Shown: positions 61,848 to 64,000 of the stretch, piece by piece
How the letters are laid out: each line of letters opens with the position of its first letter
How positions within the stretch are numbered: the first letter of the stretch is position 1
NCBI RefSeq assembly: GCF_025502585.1
Contig: NZ_CP106679.1
Location: 1,345,001 to 1,409,000, forward strand
Reading direction: 5' to 3'
DNA length: 64,000 nt
DNA from: Reichenbachiella agarivorans
GTDB taxonomy: Bacteria > Bacteroidota > Bacteroidia > Cytophagales > Cyclobacteriaceae
Translations under genes and position numbers: made by a program
The notes under the pieces: generated by a model
Seen by the model: only the letters and a program-made list of their open reading frames with translations
The model's database searches: none
Told to the model about the DNA's origin: nothing

Positions 61848-61932
61848 TAACTAGCGATAATCTGCTATAATTGTAAAGTTGAGAATCTCTTCAGCAGCAT
61901 CTTGAGCATCTCAAATACTGAAGATTAAAACC

Positions 61933-63471
61933 ATGCTAGCAAAAACCTTTGGCAGTGCAGTCTATGGAGTAGATGCACACATCATTACCATTGAAGTCAA
62001 CGTCAGTACAGGCACCAAGTTCTTTATGGTAGGCCTACCAGACTCTGCAGTCAAAGAAAGTGAACACAGAGTAGAATCTGCGCTCAAACACAACGGCTAC
62101 CATATGCCGAGACAAAAAGTCATCATCAACCTCGCACCAGCAGACATCAAAAAAGAAGGCTCCGCCTACGACCTACCCATTGCCATAGGTATCCTAGCAG
62201 CATCTGGTCAAATGGATGTCCCAACCCTAGATCAATACCTCATCATGGGCGAACTTGCTCTCGATGGCTCACTCAGACCGATCAAAGGGGCACTACCCAT
62301 AGCTATCGAAGGCAGGAACAAGGGTTTCAAAGGAATCATCTTGCCCAAAGAAAACGCCTCCGAAGCTGCAATAGTCGATAGATTAGAGGTGTTTGGAGTT
62401 TCTAGCCTTCAAGAAGCCGTCAATCATTTGATTGGGAAAACCACCATCATTCCACTAGAATACGATACCCGTGATATGTTTCAAACACATATCAATGAAT
62501 ACGAAGCAGATTTTGCCAATGTACAAGGTCAGGAAAACATCAAGCGCTCACTGGAAATCGCAGCAGCAGGTGGACACAACGTAATCATGATTGGCCCTCC
62601 GGGCGCTGGCAAAACCATGCTTGCCAAAAGACTGCCATCGATTCTCCCTCCACTCACACTCCAAGAATCATTGGAAACCACCAAAATTCATTCAGTAGCA
62701 GGCAATCTCAACTCCAACTCTTCTTTGATTGCCACGCGACCATTCAGGTCTCCGCATCACACAATTAGTGATGTGGCCCTGGTAGGTGGAGGAGGTATTC
62801 CACAACCAGGTGAAATCTCGCTCGCCAACAATGGTGTGCTTTTCTTGGATGAACTTCCTGAGTTCAAACGAACCGTTTTGGAGGTAATGAGACAACCATT
62901 GGAAGAAAGAAAGGTTACTATCTCAAGAGCAAAAATATCAATAGAGTTTCCAGCAAACTTCATGTTGATCGCCAGCATGAACCCATGTCCCTGTGGCTAC
63001 TACAATCACCCCGAAAAAGAATGTGTTTGTGCGCCAGGAGTCGTTCAAAAATACTTGAACAAAGTCAGTGGACCCCTTCTTGATCGCATAGATTTGCATG
63101 TAGAAGTCACGCCTGTGTCTTTTGATCAACTGACCGAAGATAGAAAAACAGAAAGCTCTGATCAAATAAGAGAACGAGTAATCCAGGCAAGGAAAATTCA
63201 ATCCGAAAGGTTCAAAAACCATCCTGAGATTTTCAACAACGCCATGATGAATTCGCAAATGGTCAAGTCCATCTGCCAAATCAACCAAGCTGGCAAAGCC
63301 CTACTCAAGACCGCCATGGAAAAACTAGGCCTCTCTGCCAGAGCCTACGACCGCATCCTCAAAGTCTCCAGAACCATCGCCGATCTGGCTGGCAAAGAAG
63401 ACATCCAAATCGAACACCTCGCAGAGGCCATCCAATACCGCAGCCTAGACAGAGACGGCTGGGCTAATTAA
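61933..63471 (+). CDS. YifB/ComM-family Mg-chelatase-like ATPase
   Basis: A 512-residue AAA+ protein. Residues 1-170 form the ChlI-like (subunit ChlI C-half) domain: VGLPDSAVKESEHRVESAL and NLAPADIKKEGSAYDLPIAIGIL. The AAA core has Walker A GPPGAGKTMLAKRLPSILP, the Walker B region GVLFLDELPEFKR and the GGGGIPQPGEISLANNGV loop; NPCPCGYY is family-typical. ComM is a hexameric helicase that extends DNA in transformation and recombination. It ends 40 bases before the RAYT remnant. It is the last intact gene in the window. Confidence 0.95.
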   Translation: MLAKTFGSAVYGVDAHIITIEVNVSTGTKFFMVGLPDSAVKESEHRVESALKHNGYHMPRQKVIINLAPADIKKEGSAYDLPIAIGILAASGQMDVPTLDQYLIMGELALDGSLRPIKGALPIAIEGRNKGFKGIILPKENASEAAIVDRLEVFGVSSLQEAVNHLIGKTTIIPLEYDTRDMFQTHINEYEADFANVQGQENIKRSLEIAAAGGHNVIMIGPPGAGKTMLAKRLPSILPPLTLQESLETTKIHSVAGNLNSNSSLIATRPFRSPHHTISDVALVGGGGIPQPGEISLANNGVLFLDELPEFKRTVLEVMRQPLEERKVTISRAKISIEFPANFMLIASMNPCPCGYYNHPEKECVCAPGVVQKYLNKVSGPLLDRIDLHVEVTPVSFDQLTEDRKTESSDQIRERVIQARKIQSERFKNHPEIFNNAMMNSQMVKSICQINQAGKALLKTAMEKLGLSARAYDRILKVSRTIADLAGKEDIQIEHLAEAIQYRSLDRDGWAN

Positions 63472-63511
63472 TCCTCCAATAGTAACCAACCTTAAAAAGC
63501 ACAAGTTTTGA

Positions 63512-63652
63512 TTCGTCACACTCTATTTTCCCCCAACCATGACACCCAAAGGCAGTTTCGTGAGTCGGTCGGGTGACTATGTTTATAGTAGCGCAAGACA
63601 CTATGGAGGTAATGGAAGTGGAGCTACTATGAAGGCATTGCAAATGCCATAA
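63512..63652 (+). pseudogene. Remnant of a REP-associated tyrosine transposase (C-terminal end)
   Basis: A short open frame after a TGA at 63509-63511 encodes MTPKGSFVSRSGDYVYSSARHY then GGNGSGATMKALQMP before a TAA at 63650. The DYVYSSARHYGG segment is like the C-terminal end of IS200/REP-associated tyrosine transposases (Y1_Tnp), where 'D-Y-x-Y-S-S-A' is the hallmark. The catalytic His-hydrophobe-His and Tyr parts are absent, so the gene is a remnant. A pair of GCATT..AATGC palindromes overlaps and follows it. Confidence 0.55.
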
Positions 63653-63680
63653 AGATGTGGTCGCATTCGGAAATGCGACC
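63634..63680. repeat. Two REP-like palindromes next to the RAYT remnant
   Basis: GGCATT-gca-AATGCC (63634-63648) and GGTCGCATT-cgga-AATGCGACC (63659-63680) are two perfect stem-loops 10 bases apart. Both share the GCATT/AATGC core. REP sequences beside RAYT genes are typically such short palindromes. The second ends just before the IS3 fragment. Confidence 0.65.
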
Positions 63681-64000
63681 GAGCGGATCGAGGCGTGCAA
63701 TATGCTGCGTATGCTTTTTCTGATCATCTCAAGCGACAAGGAGTCAAGCAGAGCATGAGCAGAAAAGGGAACTGTTGGGACAATGCTGTTGCTGAAGGCT
63801 TTTTCAAAATACTCAAGTCTGAAATGGTTAGGCATGTCAATTACCACAGCATACTTCAAGCTAAAACTCAAATATTTGAATTCATTGAAGTTTGGTACAA
63901 TAGAAAAAGGAAACATGCCTATCTAGGCTATAAAACACCCGATGAATTTGGGAAAGATAATTATTCAAAATGCGCTTAACTATTTGTCCACTTTTTTGTT
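63681..64000 (+). mobile_element. 5'-truncated IS3-family element (right end)
   Basis: From about 63681 onward the sequence is IS3-like. The downstream stretch TTTGTCCACTTTTTTGTT (63983-64000) after the OrfB stop resembles the terminal inverted-repeat end typical of this group. The left end abuts the REP palindrome, so the element was truncated on insertion or by later deletion. The right boundary is at or past the window edge. Confidence 0.7.
63686..63979 (+). pseudogene. IS3-family transposase, C-terminal fragment
   Basis: The frame encodes the last ~97 residues of an IS3-type OrfB (DRGVQYAAYAFSDHLKRQGV; SMSRKGNCWDNAVAEGFFKILKSE; YNRKRKHAYLGYKTPDEF). It contains the third catalytic acid (Glu in AEGFF) of the DDE triad, but the first two are missing. 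Upstream of DRGVQYA the frame runs into unrelated sequence with a stop, so the 5' part has been lost. The best start is none; it is a fragment. Confidence 0.85.

Noticed and set aside
63464-63916. Minus-strand frame of 150 codons at the right edge
   Set aside because: It is antisense to the IS3 and RAYT remnants and starts inside the end of the ComM-like gene, so it is a shadow.
1-64000. CRISPR array, rRNA or tRNA genes
   Set aside because: I saw no regularly spaced repeats with spacers, no rRNA-like blocks and no tRNA cloverleaf with TTCRA motif and CCA end while reading; a tRNAscan or Infernal run would be decisive.

Overview
This window is a chromosomal segment of a Bacteroidota bacterium, most likely a marine member of the Cytophagales (Reichenbachiella/Marinoscillum/Fulvivirga-like; the genus is inference). 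The grounds are many outer-membrane barrels with Sec signals ending in AQ, DUF4153, DUF6150, DUF2490 and WG-repeat proteins, an HU-HIG-like histone, TAnnTTTG-type promoters with little Shine-Dalgarno signal, and A+T-rich intergenic spaces. I found no rRNA, tRNA or CRISPR array. Nearly everything looks like core chromosome. The only clear mobile DNA is at the right edge: a RAYT-like transposase remnant with two REP-like palindromes, abutted by a 5'-truncated IS3-family element.

Layout. 1-4.5 kb: envelope genes, namely a POTRA/barrel protein cut by the left edge, a small barrel, a BamA/TamA-like barrel and a secreted unknown. 4.7-7.2 kb: a three-part protein with two cNMP-binding domains, a divergent PlsC-like acyltransferase and an SGNH hydrolase. 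7.3-15.1 kb: a secreted M48 protease, divergent from a TetR-TolC-MFP-RND efflux operon whose regulator has a readable promoter and candidate operators. 15.1-21.9 kb: a DUF2490 protein, a FadL-like barrel, and a 1224-residue protein (metallophosphoesterase, kinase-like segment, BamA-like barrel) coupled to an SdiA-regulated-type lipoprotein. 22-29 kb: an HD-domain protein with a Pycsar-effector-type (DUF5706) membrane module, a PhnD-like lipoprotein, polyphosphate kinase, a GAF protein, a 42-residue membrane protein and Tag glycosylase.

29.7-39.3 kb: a secreted unknown, a thioredoxin-fold peroxiredoxin-like protein, an EF-hand protein, a 1657-residue secreted protein with an Asp/Gly/Trp/Ser repeat, PrmA, a DUF6150 protein and TpiA. 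39.4-51.5 kb: GH15 hydrolase, RidA-like, VOC, DUF4153, WG-repeat protein, sensor kinase, OtsAB-type trehalose enzyme and a NamZ-like protein. 51.5-63.5 kb: an HU-like protein with five 22-bp repeats in its upstream region, UvrA, fatty-acid desaturase, Xaa-Pro aminopeptidase, Rieske protein, class-V aminotransferase, DUF427, an ECF sigma factor with an overlapping small gene, Nth, a small membrane protein and YifB/ComM.

Themes. Envelope building dominates the first 21 kb, with seven outer-membrane barrel or channel proteins. Phosphorus-linked genes (phosphoesterase-barrel, PhnD-like, PPK1) cluster at 17-26 kb. GH15 and OtsAB suggest storage or compatible-sugar metabolism. DNA repair is represented by Tag, UvrA and Nth. 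The observations most worth following are the kinase-like segment in the phosphoesterase-barrel protein, the acyltransferase-SGNH fusion with cNMP-binding domains, the orphan HD-Pycsar-type protein with a 13-bp palindrome at its promoter, the 22-bp operator-like array, and the RAYT/REP remnant.
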